Below, piece after piece: positions 1 to 8,117 of a DNA stretch of 64,000 nucleotides. The stretch comes from Amycolatopsis alba DSM 44262 (GTDB lineage Bacteria; Actinomycetota; Actinomycetes; Mycobacteriales; Pseudonocardiaceae): contig NZ_KB913032.1 of NCBI RefSeq assembly GCF_000384215.1, forward strand, positions 4,047,665 to 4,111,664, written 5' to 3'. The notes below the pieces were generated by a model, which worked only from the letters and a program-made list of their open reading frames with translations, ran no database searches and had not been told where the DNA came from. The position numbers and the translations under genes were made by a program. Positions within the stretch are counted from its first letter, which is position 1. Every line of letters starts with the position of its first letter.

Positions 1-205
1 GGCTGAGGGGGACCGGGGGCGGCGGGCTCGAGGGGGGTCGGCCGCACCGGGCCCGGCGGCACGGTTCTGTCCACTTTTTGTCACTTTCTTGGGATACGTC
101 AGCCTGTTGTCCTGATTCTGTCCTTGTATCGAGGGCTTCGGCCTTCGAAACTTGCCGCCAGTTGCCGGAGAAATCGTGCGAGTGGAGTCAGAGAAGTTGG
201 TCTTC

Positions 206-913
206 ATGAACCAGTCGGTGCCGCCGGTCACCGAGTATCGATCCATCGTGCTCGTCGACGTAGAGGGCTCGACGAAGCTGCTCGAACCGGCTCAGATGGA
301 AGCCAGAAAGGCGCTCTACGAGATCCTCGACGAGGCTTTCGAACGGGCGGGGGTGAGCGAGCACCACCAGGTCAGGGAAGATCGAGGCGACGGCGTCATG
401 GTCCTCGTCGACTCCGCGGTTCCCAAGGTCCACCTGGCCGGGACGTTCGTCGGGCACCTCGTCAGGTTGCTGGAGGAACACAACCGGTCCAATGCGCTCT
501 CGGAGTGGCTGCGGCTCAGGATCGCGCTGCATGCGGGCGAGGTCCACCGTGATCGACACGGCTACGGCGGCGACGCGCTCAACTCGGCGTTCCGCCTGCT
601 TGACGCGGACGAGCTGAAGGAACGCTTCCGCGAGGTCCAGCGGGCCCAGTGCGTGGTCATCGCTTCGGACCGGCTCTTCCACGACTTCATCCGCCATCGT
701 CCCGACGAGACCGGTGCGGCGCACTATCACGAGATCACCGTCGCGAGGATCGGCAAACCCGCCTGGGTCCGGGTTCCCGGTTTCACCCGGCTCCCGGAGA
801 GCCCGGCTCCGGAGAAGAAGACAGCCGGGCCGAAGACCTCGGGGATGACCGCCAACACGTTGTTCGCGGGCCCGGTCACCGCCCATCGCGACTTCGTCAT
901 CAACAACGATTGA
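206..913 (+). CDS. Small class III nucleotide cyclase with C-terminal amyloid-like motif
   Basis: 235-residue cytosolic protein, essentially one class III cyclase catalytic domain. Both metal-binding aspartates are visible: D18 in LVDVEGST and D62 in RGDGVM. The later GGDALNSAFRL segment carries the expected Asn and Arg. The position that is Lys in adenylate cyclases (three before the GD pair) appears to be Glu58, so the substrate nucleotide cannot be assumed to be ATP. The last 18 residues (218-235) leave the cyclase fold and match a segment of the next gene's product. First gene of an eight-gene cassette, 15 nt before the next start. ATG 206 was chosen; GTG 176, preceded by a GGAG at 5 nt, is an equally credible start. 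It could be a signal-producing effector or a sensor. Confidence 0.8.
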   Translation: MNQSVPPVTEYRSIVLVDVEGSTKLLEPAQMEARKALYEILDEAFERAGVSEHHQVREDRGDGVMVLVDSAVPKVHLAGTFVGHLVRLLEEHNRSNALSEWLRLRIALHAGEVHRDRHGYGGDALNSAFRLLDADELKERFREVQRAQCVVIASDRLFHDFIRHRPDETGAAHYHEITVARIGKPAWVRVPGFTRLPESPAPEKKTAGPKTSGMTANTLFAGPVTAHRDFVINND

Positions 914-928
914 GCCGCGGAAAACACC

Positions 929-3070
929 ATGGAAACGACAGAGAGCGGCGAGGACCAGCCGTCCGACACCGGTGGGTACGGCGAGATTCCGGAGGCGGAG
1001 AACGACTCCGGGCCTTCGCGGACCAAGGAAGAAGCTCTCCAAGCCCTGAAGAGCGAAGGCCCGGACTGGGAGGACAGCGACCGTTCGCAGGCGATCCACC
1101 GGAACTGGCTCGAACGGAACGTCACGACGATCAACTACTTCGCCAGCGAGGTGCACGCGAGCCGTGACTTCGTCATCGGGGGTGGCGGGGAGAGCCGGAA
1201 GCGGGGCTCCGGCGCGACTCTCGTGCCGATCGACGGCACCGAGATCGTCGAGTACACGGCGGCGTTCGTCGAACCGGCGGGGTTCAGCCGGGCGATGCGG
1301 GTGCTCGCCCGGAAGCACGTCGTCACCCTCGCCGCAGCCGAAGGGCTCGGGCAGCGCACGGCGGCCCTGGAGCTGCTGCGGCGGGCGCTCGGTGTCGACG
1401 AGCCGGTCTTGTACAAGCTGGACGCGCTGGAGGTGCTGGGGGACCGCACCTGGGTGCCGCCGCACGACGCGGCCGGATACCTCGTCCCGCGGGACGACGC
1501 CTCGTCGAAGCTGCTCAGTGAGACGTGGTTCGACGCCGTCTCCAAGGGACTGGAGGAGGCAGGCGCCTACCTGGTGGTGCTCACCGAACCTCTCGGCGAT
1601 GAGCCTGCCCAGGCCCCTTGGCGTGCGGACTTCGCGGTCGAGAACCTCGCGGCGCCGTATTCCTTCGACGTGGTCACGGAACGGTTGAGCCGGACGGGTC
1701 TGTTCGACCGGGAGACGATCAAACGGCAGCTGACCGAGGCGGGTGCCAGGCCGTTGCTGGAGGCCCGGCCGAGGCCGGGGTTCGCCGTCGAGTTCGCCAC
1801 CGAGGTCATCAGGGTCGTCGGCGACGGTGGCGATCTGCGCGACGCGGTCGCGAGACTCGACCGGCCCGGCGAACTCGTCCGGGAGTGGTTCGCCGAACAC
1901 AAGAGGCACGATCACCTCGCGTTCGTGTTCGCGGTCGCGGTTCTCGAGGGAAGCAGTTACCTCACGCTTTCCGACGCCGCGGCGCAACTGTTCACCAGGC
2001 TTCCCGACGCGCCCGACGAGGAACCGATGCACTTCCGGGGCACGCTGCGGAAGGACCACCCCTGGATCAGGCTCGACGTCGGCGACGGGCCGGGGACCGT
2101 GGAGCTGGTGAAGTTCCGCAACCCGCGCCTGCAGCCCGTGGTGCTCACCCACATCTGGTACGGCTACGACATGTACCGGCCGGTTCTGCTGGCCTGGTTG
2201 AAGAACCTGTGCGGACATCCGGACGTCGAAGTGCGGGCACGGGCGGGAACGGCGGTCGGCATCATCGCGTCAGGCGATCTCCAGCACGCGATGCACCGCT
2301 ATCTCAGGCCGTGGGCGCGAAGCAAAGCCGTCCAGCTCCAGCAGAGCATCGCCCTGGCGTTGAGCGTCATCGGCTCGCTGTCCGAGCACACCGACGCCGT
2401 CTGGACCTTGTTGCGCGACTGGGCCGAAGCGCCGGAGAACGGTTACGAACGGCGTATGGCCGCGACGGCGGGGCTGGTGGCAGGCGGCCCCTGGGGCTTG
2501 GACAACCCCAGCAGGGCGCTGAGGCTGCTGAAGTGTCTGGCCGAGGACGACGACTGGGATGCCTTGGAGGTCATCGCCGTCGGGGTCCTGCACCTCCTCG
2601 ACGGTGGTTCCTTCACGGAGGTTCTCCGGGCGCTGCTCGCCTGGACCGATCGGCAGGACGAGAGCGCGCTGGTGGAGAAGGGACTGGTGGCGTTCACCTT
2701 CGCCGCCAGGAGCTCGGCGAGCCGTGCCGAACCGGAGACGACGGTGGTCCCGGTCCGGCGGCCGGGGTTGCCGACGTTGCTCGCGAACGCGGTGAACGCA
2801 CCGGGGGAGCTCGCCGAACTTTGGGCGCGGGCGCTGGCGAACGCCCAGGTCCGGCCGATGGCGCTGGACGCGTTGCGCGAGTGGCTGAGGCTGGCCGATC
2901 GCGATCCGAGTGTCTTCAAGGTCGTCCGTGACCAGATTCTCACCGTCGCCGAGCTCAGCGACCTGGACTGTGAGCGCCTCGAATACCACCTCGAACTGTG
3001 GGCGGACGCCGACGGGAATTCCTCCGCTTCGGCCGCCGAAATCCTGCGCGAGCTGGCCGTATCCGCTTGA
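929..3070 (+). CDS. Degenerate STAND-like NTPase with helical (HEAT-like) repeats
   Basis: 713-residue protein. Residues 1-60 are acidic and low-complexity. Residues 69-86 (NYFASEVHASRDFVIGGG) match the C-terminal tail of the preceding cyclase. Residues about 107-150 resemble the start of a STAND/AAA NTPase, but the P-loop position reads LAAAEGLGQRTAA (from 134) and lacks the Gly-Lys-Ser/Thr that binds phosphate, so ATP hydrolysis is doubtful. From about residue 400 the protein is helical, with HEAT-like units (for example the HPDVEVRARAGTAVGIIASGD stretch). I infer a receptor or scaffold that recruits the cyclase through the shared motif. The fold assignment is by eye; another helical-repeat family is possible. 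Confidence 0.6.
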   Translation: METTESGEDQPSDTGGYGEIPEAENDSGPSRTKEEALQALKSEGPDWEDSDRSQAIHRNWLERNVTTINYFASEVHASRDFVIGGGGESRKRGSGATLVPIDGTEIVEYTAAFVEPAGFSRAMRVLARKHVVTLAAAEGLGQRTAALELLRRALGVDEPVLYKLDALEVLGDRTWVPPHDAAGYLVPRDDASSKLLSETWFDAVSKGLEEAGAYLVVLTEPLGDEPAQAPWRADFAVENLAAPYSFDVVTERLSRTGLFDRETIKRQLTEAGARPLLEARPRPGFAVEFATEVIRVVGDGGDLRDAVARLDRPGELVREWFAEHKRHDHLAFVFAVAVLEGSSYLTLSDAAAQLFTRLPDAPDEEPMHFRGTLRKDHPWIRLDVGDGPGTVELVKFRNPRLQPVVLTHIWYGYDMYRPVLLAWLKNLCGHPDVEVRARAGTAVGIIASGDLQHAMHRYLRPWARSKAVQLQQSIALALSVIGSLSEHTDAVWTLLRDWAEAPENGYERRMAATAGLVAGGPWGLDNPSRALRLLKCLAEDDDWDALEVIAVGVLHLLDGGSFTEVLRALLAWTDRQDESALVEKGLVAFTFAARSSASRAEPETTVVPVRRPGLPTLLANAVNAPGELAELWARALANAQVRPMALDALREWLRLADRDPSVFKVVRDQILTVAELSDLDCERLEYHLELWADADGNSSASAAEILRELAVSA

Positions 3071-3081
3071 ACGGAGCCTTC

Positions 3082-4026
3082 ATGCCCCACGTGACCTACA
3101 ACCCGATTCTCGAATTCCGCGAACTGCCCCGGTTCCGGGTCTTCAGCACGATCACCGCGCCGCGGCTCGGAACCAGTCTCGTACTGGAACCGGGAGAAGG
3201 GCAGCCTCTCGTGATCGAGGCCGGTGATCTCGTTCCCGAAGCCCGGCTCGGCAAGTACCGCCGGTCGTACCTCATCGACCTCCGCAACTACGCGCTCCAG
3301 CTGGAAGAACGGGTGCCCAGCGCGGATCCCTCGTTCCAGTTCGCCGCGACCGTCAGCTTCACCTGCCGGGTGCACAACCCCGTGGAGATCGCGAGACGAC
3401 GGCTGCCGGACATGACCGAATCGCTCAGGCTCTCGATGGCCAGGCTGATGCGGCAGGTCGCCCGCGAATACGACATCTCGGAGTTCAACCAGGCCGAGGC
3501 CGCGCTGACCGCGCGGTTGGCGGAATTCACCGGAGACTCCGCCGTCTACCTGGGTGGCTACCTCGTCGAGCTCCACGTCGGCGGCGCTGTCGAGCAGAGC
3601 AGCGCGGAGTACCACGACACGAGCCGCGCGATCAGGATGGACCGGATGCGACGTGAGCCGATGGCCGATGTCGTGCGCGGCGGCCGCGACGCGATGTACG
3701 CCCAGTGGCTCGCCAAACGCGGTGGGGATCCTTCGCAGTTGCTGGAGTTCGAAGCGACCGCGAGAGCCGACGAAGCCGAGCTGATGCTGAAGACGATGAA
3801 GGCCCTCGAACCCAGCGAAGGCGCCGAACCGTTCGCGTTCCGGGCGGAACGGAAGAAGCTGACGGCCAAGCTGATCGGTGAGCCGGTCGAGGAGCGCCCG
3901 AAGAAACGCAAGTCACGCGTGACGGGTTCCCTCGCTCCCGCCGCCGACCCGGCTCCCGAAGCGCAGGAGAAGCCGGTGAACCGGGTCCGTGGCACGGGGC
4001 CGGAACGATCCGATCCGGACGCCTGA
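3082..4026 (+). CDS. SPFH/Band 7-like protein without a membrane anchor
   Basis: 314 residues. The middle third (about 80-190) reads like an SPFH/prohibitin-type domain: beta-rich segments (FQFAATVSFTCRV), then a helical stretch with the MARLMRQVAREYDISEFNQAE pattern typical of stomatin-like proteins. No transmembrane segment or signal peptide is visible. The C-terminus (about 250-314) is charged and Lys/Pro/Ala-rich, probably disordered. The start at ATG 3082 lies 12 nt after the previous stop and fits the cassette's spacing; an upstream extension would overlap the previous gene. Possible role: oligomeric scaffold for the phosphatase and kinase that follow. The SPFH assignment is moderately sure; the role is inference. 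Confidence 0.6.
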   Translation: MPHVTYNPILEFRELPRFRVFSTITAPRLGTSLVLEPGEGQPLVIEAGDLVPEARLGKYRRSYLIDLRNYALQLEERVPSADPSFQFAATVSFTCRVHNPVEIARRRLPDMTESLRLSMARLMRQVAREYDISEFNQAEAALTARLAEFTGDSAVYLGGYLVELHVGGAVEQSSAEYHDTSRAIRMDRMRREPMADVVRGGRDAMYAQWLAKRGGDPSQLLEFEATARADEAELMLKTMKALEPSEGAEPFAFRAERKKLTAKLIGEPVEERPKKRKSRVTGSLAPAADPAPEAQEKPVNRVRGTGPERSDPDA

Positions 4027-4036
4027 GGGGGCGAAC

Positions 4037-5065
4037 GTGGAGATAGTCGCGGTCGAGAGTTCGGGCACCGCGTCTTGGCGGTGGCAGGCGCGGGGGCTCC
4101 AGGCACTGGGTGTCTGGACCGAACGGAAGGCGGAGGCGGGGGAGGACGCGGAACCCCTGCTGATTCATCGAAAGCACCTCGCCGAAGGCCTCATCGCGGT
4201 CTTCGACGGCGCCGGCGGAGCGGGTTCGGGGAGTGCCGGACTGACGCCGGACGGCCGTGAACGGACCGGCGCCTGGGTCGGCTCCCGGACGGCACGGGCG
4301 GCGACGGAAGAGTGGTACGTGCGTGTCGCCGACGACAACGCGGCCCCCGACGCCCTCGGCCTCAAGGGCCTGCTCGACCTCCGGCTCGGTCAGATGGCCA
4401 TCGGGAATCCCGGCAAGCTGGGCGGCAGCATGCGGCGGACCCTGCCGACGACCCTGGCGTCGCTGCGTTACGAGGTCGGTGACGGTGCCGTCCGTTGGCA
4501 GGTCTTCTGGGCCGGGGACTCGCGCTGCTACCTCCTCGAAGAGTCCGGGCTGCAGCAATTGTCGCTCGACGACGCCGACTCTGCCGACGCGCTGACCCTG
4601 CTCGTCGAAGACCCGCCGATGACCAACCTGGTCTCCGCGGACAGGCAGTTCGTGATCAACTCCGCGCACGGCGACGCGCCGGCACCTTGCGTGCTGCTCT
4701 GCGCGACGGATGGCTTCTTCGGCTACGTGCGCGGTCCGGCCGACTTCGAGTACTTCCTGCTGAGGTCGTTGAGCACCGCGGTGGACCTCGATCACTGGGC
4801 GGCCAATCTCATCGAGACGGTCTGCTCCTACACGGGAGACGACGCTTCGCTTTCCTTGGTGGCGTTCGGTTTCCGTGACTTCGAAGACCTGCGCGGCCGC
4901 TATGCCGCGCGACTCGGCCAGGTTCGGGCCGAGTTCTGGGAGCCGTTGCGGGCGGCGGAGTCGGGGACGGATCGGGAGGGGTTCGTCGCCGCCCGCAAGG
5001 GTTCCTGGGAGCGCTATCGGTCCGGTTACGAACGACGGATGCCGGTCAAGGAGGAAGGCCGATGA
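4037..5065 (+). CDS. PP2C-family Ser/Thr protein phosphatase
   Basis: 342 residues, GTG start just after the preceding stop. The PP2C metal-binding motifs are present in order: DGAGG (D57), GDSR (D161), ATDG (D225) and GDDAS (D268). It should therefore be an active metal-dependent phosphatase that removes phosphate from Ser/Thr. It overlaps the kinase gene by 4 nt (ATGA), so the two are translationally coupled and are likely an antagonistic pair. Together with the vWA gene they form the triad known as TerY-P (vWA, PP2C, kinase). The segment before the TDG motif (LVSADRQFVINS) resembles the short motif shared by the first two genes, but here it lies within the PP2C core and may be coincidental. 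Confidence 0.88.
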   Translation: MEIVAVESSGTASWRWQARGLQALGVWTERKAEAGEDAEPLLIHRKHLAEGLIAVFDGAGGAGSGSAGLTPDGRERTGAWVGSRTARAATEEWYVRVADDNAAPDALGLKGLLDLRLGQMAIGNPGKLGGSMRRTLPTTLASLRYEVGDGAVRWQVFWAGDSRCYLLEESGLQQLSLDDADSADALTLLVEDPPMTNLVSADRQFVINSAHGDAPAPCVLLCATDGFFGYVRGPADFEYFLLRSLSTAVDLDHWAANLIETVCSYTGDDASLSLVAFGFRDFEDLRGRYAARLGQVRAEFWEPLRAAESGTDREGFVAARKGSWERYRSGYERRMPVKEEGR

Positions 5066-5982
5066 AGCGAGGAGACAGCCTGAACGGCTATCTGGTCGTC
5101 ACCAAGCCGACCAACGAAGGAGCCGGAAAGTGCCTCTGGGCCTTCGCGGAACGGGACGGGCACGAGTACTTCGTCAAGGAGTTCCTCGATCCGAAACGGC
5201 CAGGGCCGTACTCGATGGGCGATGAAGAGTCCAAACGGCTCCGCCGGGAGCAGTGCGAGGAGTTCGAGCGCAGGCACTGGGCGGTGATCAACCAGCTCGA
5301 CCCGACCGATCCTTACGCCGGGAACCTGGTCACGGCACTCGACTTCTTCTGCGTGGGGACCACGTACTACAAGGTGACGGCCCGGATGAAACCGGTGCCG
5401 ATGCCCTCGCCGGAAGCACTTTCGGCGCAGCAGAAGATCGTGCTGCTCGGAACGCTCGGCGACAGTCTTGCCCTGCTGCACCGCAAGAACATCGTGCACG
5501 GTGATCTCAAACCGGACAACGTGCTCTTGCACCGGCCACCGCGTAGCGACCTCTACACCGCGAAGCTCATCGACTTCGACGACGCCTACCTTTCGGGTTC
5601 GCCACCGGATCGCGACACGATCGGCGGAGACGCGGGCTATGCCTCCCCGGAACTGCTGCGCTACCTGAAGAACGACCCGGCGATCCGGCCGGAACACCTG
5701 ACCACCGCCGCGGACATGTTCGCCTTCGGCCTGCTGCTGCACGGATATCTCACCGGGGCCCCACCAGGGTTCGCCGGTGCCAACGGGTCCGTCGCGGAAG
5801 CGGTCAACGCCGGAGCGGACGTCCGGCTCGACAGCAGGCTGAGCGACGGGGCGGCGTCCCTGATCCGGGCGCTGCTCGGGTTCGCTCCGCGCTCCAGGCC
5901 GACGGCGGAGCAAGTGCTGCGCGCGCTCGGCGACAAGTCCTTTGTGGACACCAAGCGGTCTCGGCTGCGGATCAACGTTTAG
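5062..5982 (+). CDS. Ser/Thr protein kinase (cytosolic)
   Basis: 306-residue kinase domain with no transmembrane or sensor extension, unlike PknB-type kinases. The ATP-anchoring lysine is probably K39 (YFVKEF); the glycine-rich loop is poorly conserved. The catalytic loop is HGDLKPDN (H146-N153), with Gly replacing the usual Arg of HRD. The metal-binding motif is DFD (171-173) rather than DFG. GDAGYASPE marks the end of the activation segment. HGD-type loops usually indicate a kinase not controlled by activation-loop phosphorylation. It starts inside the end of the phosphatase gene and precedes the vWA gene, completing a TerY-P-like triad. Confidence 0.88.
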   Translation: MKRGDSLNGYLVVTKPTNEGAGKCLWAFAERDGHEYFVKEFLDPKRPGPYSMGDEESKRLRREQCEEFERRHWAVINQLDPTDPYAGNLVTALDFFCVGTTYYKVTARMKPVPMPSPEALSAQQKIVLLGTLGDSLALLHRKNIVHGDLKPDNVLLHRPPRSDLYTAKLIDFDDAYLSGSPPDRDTIGGDAGYASPELLRYLKNDPAIRPEHLTTAADMFAFGLLLHGYLTGAPPGFAGANGSVAEAVNAGADVRLDSRLSDGAASLIRALLGFAPRSRPTAEQVLRALGDKSFVDTKRSRLRINV

Positions 5983-5998
5983 AGAGAAGGCGATTTTC

Positions 5999-6697
5999 AT
6001 GAGCCGCCCCCATCAGGCGCTGAAGTACGCGGTCGACATCGTGCTGTGCATCGATGCCACGGCCAGCATGGCGCACGTCCTCGATGACGTGAAGGCGAGT
6101 GCCTTGTCCTTCCACGAGAGGCTGATCGCGGAGATGCGGGCGAAGGGCAAGGCCATCAGCAGGCTGAGGCTGAAGGTCATCGCGTTCCGGGACTTCGGCG
6201 ACTGTGCCGACGACGCCATGGAACAGACGGACTTCCTCGTTCTGCCCGAACGTTCGGTGGAGTTCGACAAGTTCGTGCACGGTCTGGAGGCCGACGGCGG
6301 CGGTGACATCCCGGAATCCGGTCTCGAGGCGCTCGCCCTCGCGGTGCAGGCGCCCTGGGAACGCGGCCTCGACCGGCGGCGGCACGTGGTCGTGCTCTTC
6401 ACCGACGCCCCGGCGCATCCGCTGGGATCGCCCCGGCAACGGGCGGCCGCCACCTATCCGGCGTCGGTCCCCGGTTCGATCGATGAACTGTTCGAGCAGT
6501 GGGGGCACGCCCGGAGCCAGCGTTCCGTCATGGACAACTCGGCGAAGCGGCTGTTGTTGTTCGCGCCGGAGGTCTCCCCCTGGCCGGAGATCGCGGATGA
6601 CTGGAACAACACCTTGTTCTTCCCCTCCAACGCGGGCGAGGGCCTGGAGGAGTGGGAAATGGGCGAGATCATCAACACCATCGCGAACAGCCTGTGA
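5999..6697 (+). CDS. von Willebrand factor A (TerY-like) domain protein
   Basis: 232 residues, a single cytosolic vWA domain. The metal-ion-dependent adhesion site is near the start as D19-A-T21-A-S23 (DxTxS instead of the classical DxSxS). A GGGDIPESGLEAL segment and a later VVLFTDAPAHP segment supply the remaining metal-site loops. No secretion signal. vWA proteins of this size next to a PP2C phosphatase and a kinase match the TerY-P triad described for tellurium-resistance-linked stress systems. The likely role is a protein-interaction module whose phosphorylation state is set by the two preceding enzymes (inference). ATG 5999 follows a GAGAAGG ribosome-binding site. Its stop overlaps the next start (TGATG). 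Confidence 0.85.
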   Translation: MSRPHQALKYAVDIVLCIDATASMAHVLDDVKASALSFHERLIAEMRAKGKAISRLRLKVIAFRDFGDCADDAMEQTDFLVLPERSVEFDKFVHGLEADGGGDIPESGLEALALAVQAPWERGLDRRRHVVVLFTDAPAHPLGSPRQRAAATYPASVPGSIDELFEQWGHARSQRSVMDNSAKRLLLFAPEVSPWPEIADDWNNTLFFPSNAGEGLEEWEMGEIINTIANSL

Positions 6698-7155
6698 TGG
6701 CGACCCTGCATGGCATGGGCGTGGCGGTGGGCTGGGACCGTGAGCGGGTGACCGTCGACGCGGCGGGTGTCGGTCTGGACCTCCCGCTCGCGAACTGTTC
6801 CGAAGTCCGGCTCGGCCACGTCACGACCTCCGACAACGAGGTCCGGGCGAGACTGGGATTCCGCTGGGCGGCGCCGGACGGCGAGCCGTCGGGGGAGATC
6901 GTCCTGCATTTCCCGGCCTCGCTCTGGGACGACCTGGTCGTACTGGCGGATTCCATCACGGCCGGCGCCGCCGCTCCGCGGGAAAACGCCCCTTGGGCGG
7001 GCTCGTTCCCGCCGCTGAACGGCGGTGTTCCCGCGAGCCCCCGGTCGGAGAAGCCCTCGCTCCCGAGGCTCGACTTCTCCCACATCCCCGTGACGCCGGA
7101 TTGGGTCGGTTTCCGGTCACTGGGACACGGTGGTTTCCCTGGTTCTCCGGATTGA
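6697..7155 (+). CDS. Protein of unknown function in the vWA/PP2C/kinase cassette
   Basis: 152 residues, not recognised. Residues 1-80 look like a small beta-rich domain (alternating hydrophobic strands such as VTVDAAGVGLDLPL and GEIVLHF). Residues 88-152 are Pro/Ser/Gly-rich and probably disordered. No signal peptide, membrane segment or metal motif. Translational coupling to the vWA gene through TGATG, and 14 nt to the next gene, place it in the same transcription unit. It could be an adaptor linking the phosphorelay to the zinc-finger membrane protein that follows; this is inference from position only. Confidence 0.65.
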   Translation: MATLHGMGVAVGWDRERVTVDAAGVGLDLPLANCSEVRLGHVTTSDNEVRARLGFRWAAPDGEPSGEIVLHFPASLWDDLVVLADSITAGAAAPRENAPWAGSFPPLNGGVPASPRSEKPSLPRLDFSHIPVTPDWVGFRSLGHGGFPGSPD

Positions 7156-7169
7156 GGGAAGTAGCGCTC

Positions 7170-7883
7170 ATGAAGTGGTCCTGCGACGGCTGCGACACCA
7201 TCAACGACGGTGCCTCCAGGACGTGCAGACGCTGCGAACGAGAGGCGGGGAGCACTACCTCCTCACCGGTGACGATCGTCCGGGGGCACCGGCCGAAGCG
7301 ACCGCAGCCGCCGCTGGTGGCACCGCCACCCCGTCATGCCGAGCCGCCGACGGGATACGCCACTGCTCCGCCGCCGTCACGTCCGCATGCAGCGCGGCCA
7401 ACGTCGGGTGCGCCGCATCGGCCTGCTTCGCCGACGTCGTTCCGGCCGAAACACGGAGTCTTGCCCTTCGTGGTGCTGGGCCTGGTGTTTCTCATGGCGC
7501 TCTTCTGTGTCATACCGCTCATCGCGACCGCCATCGGTGGCGGCAGGAAGGCGCGTTCCGTAGAGGACCGCCCCGACGTGAGCCCTTGCCCGTCCGAAGC
7601 GGCTCGATTCCTGCCCGGTGGGGAGGGCATGCTCAAGATTCGATTACAGACCGACAAACACGTCGTCACCGTCTGCGAAACGGCTGACGGGCGACTCTTT
7701 TACGACGGGCAGGGCAAGGGCAAACCGGTGACGGACGAATACCACCTGCAGATCCCGGCGCGGCGGACCGAGGGCGGGTACACGGCCAGCCGAGGGGCGT
7801 ACACGTACGAGATCAAGCCGGGCAGGCTGGTGGTGACCCGAGGCAAGGAGGTCCTGCTGGACAGCTCGACCTCCCCCGCCTAG
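7170..7883 (+). CDS. RanBP2-type zinc-finger membrane protein
   Basis: 237 residues in three parts. Residues 3-20 fit the RanBP2-type zinc finger exactly (W-x-C-x2-C-x3-N-x6-C-x2-C). A Pro/Arg-rich, probably disordered linker follows to about residue 90. One transmembrane helix (about 93-120, PFVVLGLVFLMALFCVIPLI) precedes an extracytoplasmic domain of about 110 residues. The finger would face the cytosol and the C-terminal domain the outside. Last gene of the cassette; the next gene is on the other strand. A plausible role is membrane anchoring or relaying an envelope signal to the cytosolic kinase module. Topology is inferred from charge and hydrophobicity. Confidence 0.75.
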   Translation: MKWSCDGCDTINDGASRTCRRCEREAGSTTSSPVTIVRGHRPKRPQPPLVAPPPRHAEPPTGYATAPPPSRPHAARPTSGAPHRPASPTSFRPKHGVLPFVVLGLVFLMALFCVIPLIATAIGGGRKARSVEDRPDVSPCPSEAARFLPGGEGMLKIRLQTDKHVVTVCETADGRLFYDGQGKGKPVTDEYHLQIPARRTEGGYTASRGAYTYEIKPGRLVVTRGKEVLLDSSTSPA

Positions 7884-7891
7884 GCCGGCAT

Positions 7892-8110
7892 TCAGGCCAG
7901 GACGACGCGGCCGCCTTCGCCGCCGACCTCCACGACGTCGCCGTTCGTCAGCTGACGGCCGCGCCGGACCTCCACCTCGCCGTTTACGGTGACCTCTTCG
8001 GCGTCGAGGAGGTCTTTGGCGTGCGAGCCGTCTTCGGCCAGGTTGGCCAGCTTGAGGAACTGGCCGAGGCGGATCGGCTCGCCGGTGATCGGGACGTCGT
8101 GGATGCTCAT
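7892..8110 (-). CDS. S4-domain RNA-binding protein (YbcJ-like)
   Basis: 72 residues, entirely one S4 RNA-binding domain. RLGQFLKLANLAEDGSHAKDLLDAEEVTVNGEVEVRRGRQL follows the alpha-L RNA-binding pattern with the conserved GxxxxRRGxxL ending. Proteins of this size (YbcJ/YaaA type) are thought to bind structured RNA or the ribosome. It is convergent with the zinc-finger gene, with 8 nt between the stops. Its start lies 7 nt after the stop of the lipoprotein protease gene on the same strand, so the two may be co-transcribed. Confidence 0.88.
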   Translation of the reverse strand: MSIHDVPITGEPIRLGQFLKLANLAEDGSHAKDLLDAEEVTVNGEVEVRRGRQLTNGDVVEVGGEGGRVVLA

Positions 8111-8117
8111 GGGGAGA

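Noticed and set aside
188..2218. Long open frame opposite the cyclase and STAND-like genes
   Set aside because: Typical high-GC antisense shadow: Arg/Pro/Gly-rich, no domains, and the plus-strand genes show clear motifs.
7892..8110. The small S4 protein as a member of the upstream signalling cassette
   Set aside because: It is on the opposite strand and convergent, and S4 proteins of this kind are common housekeeping genes.
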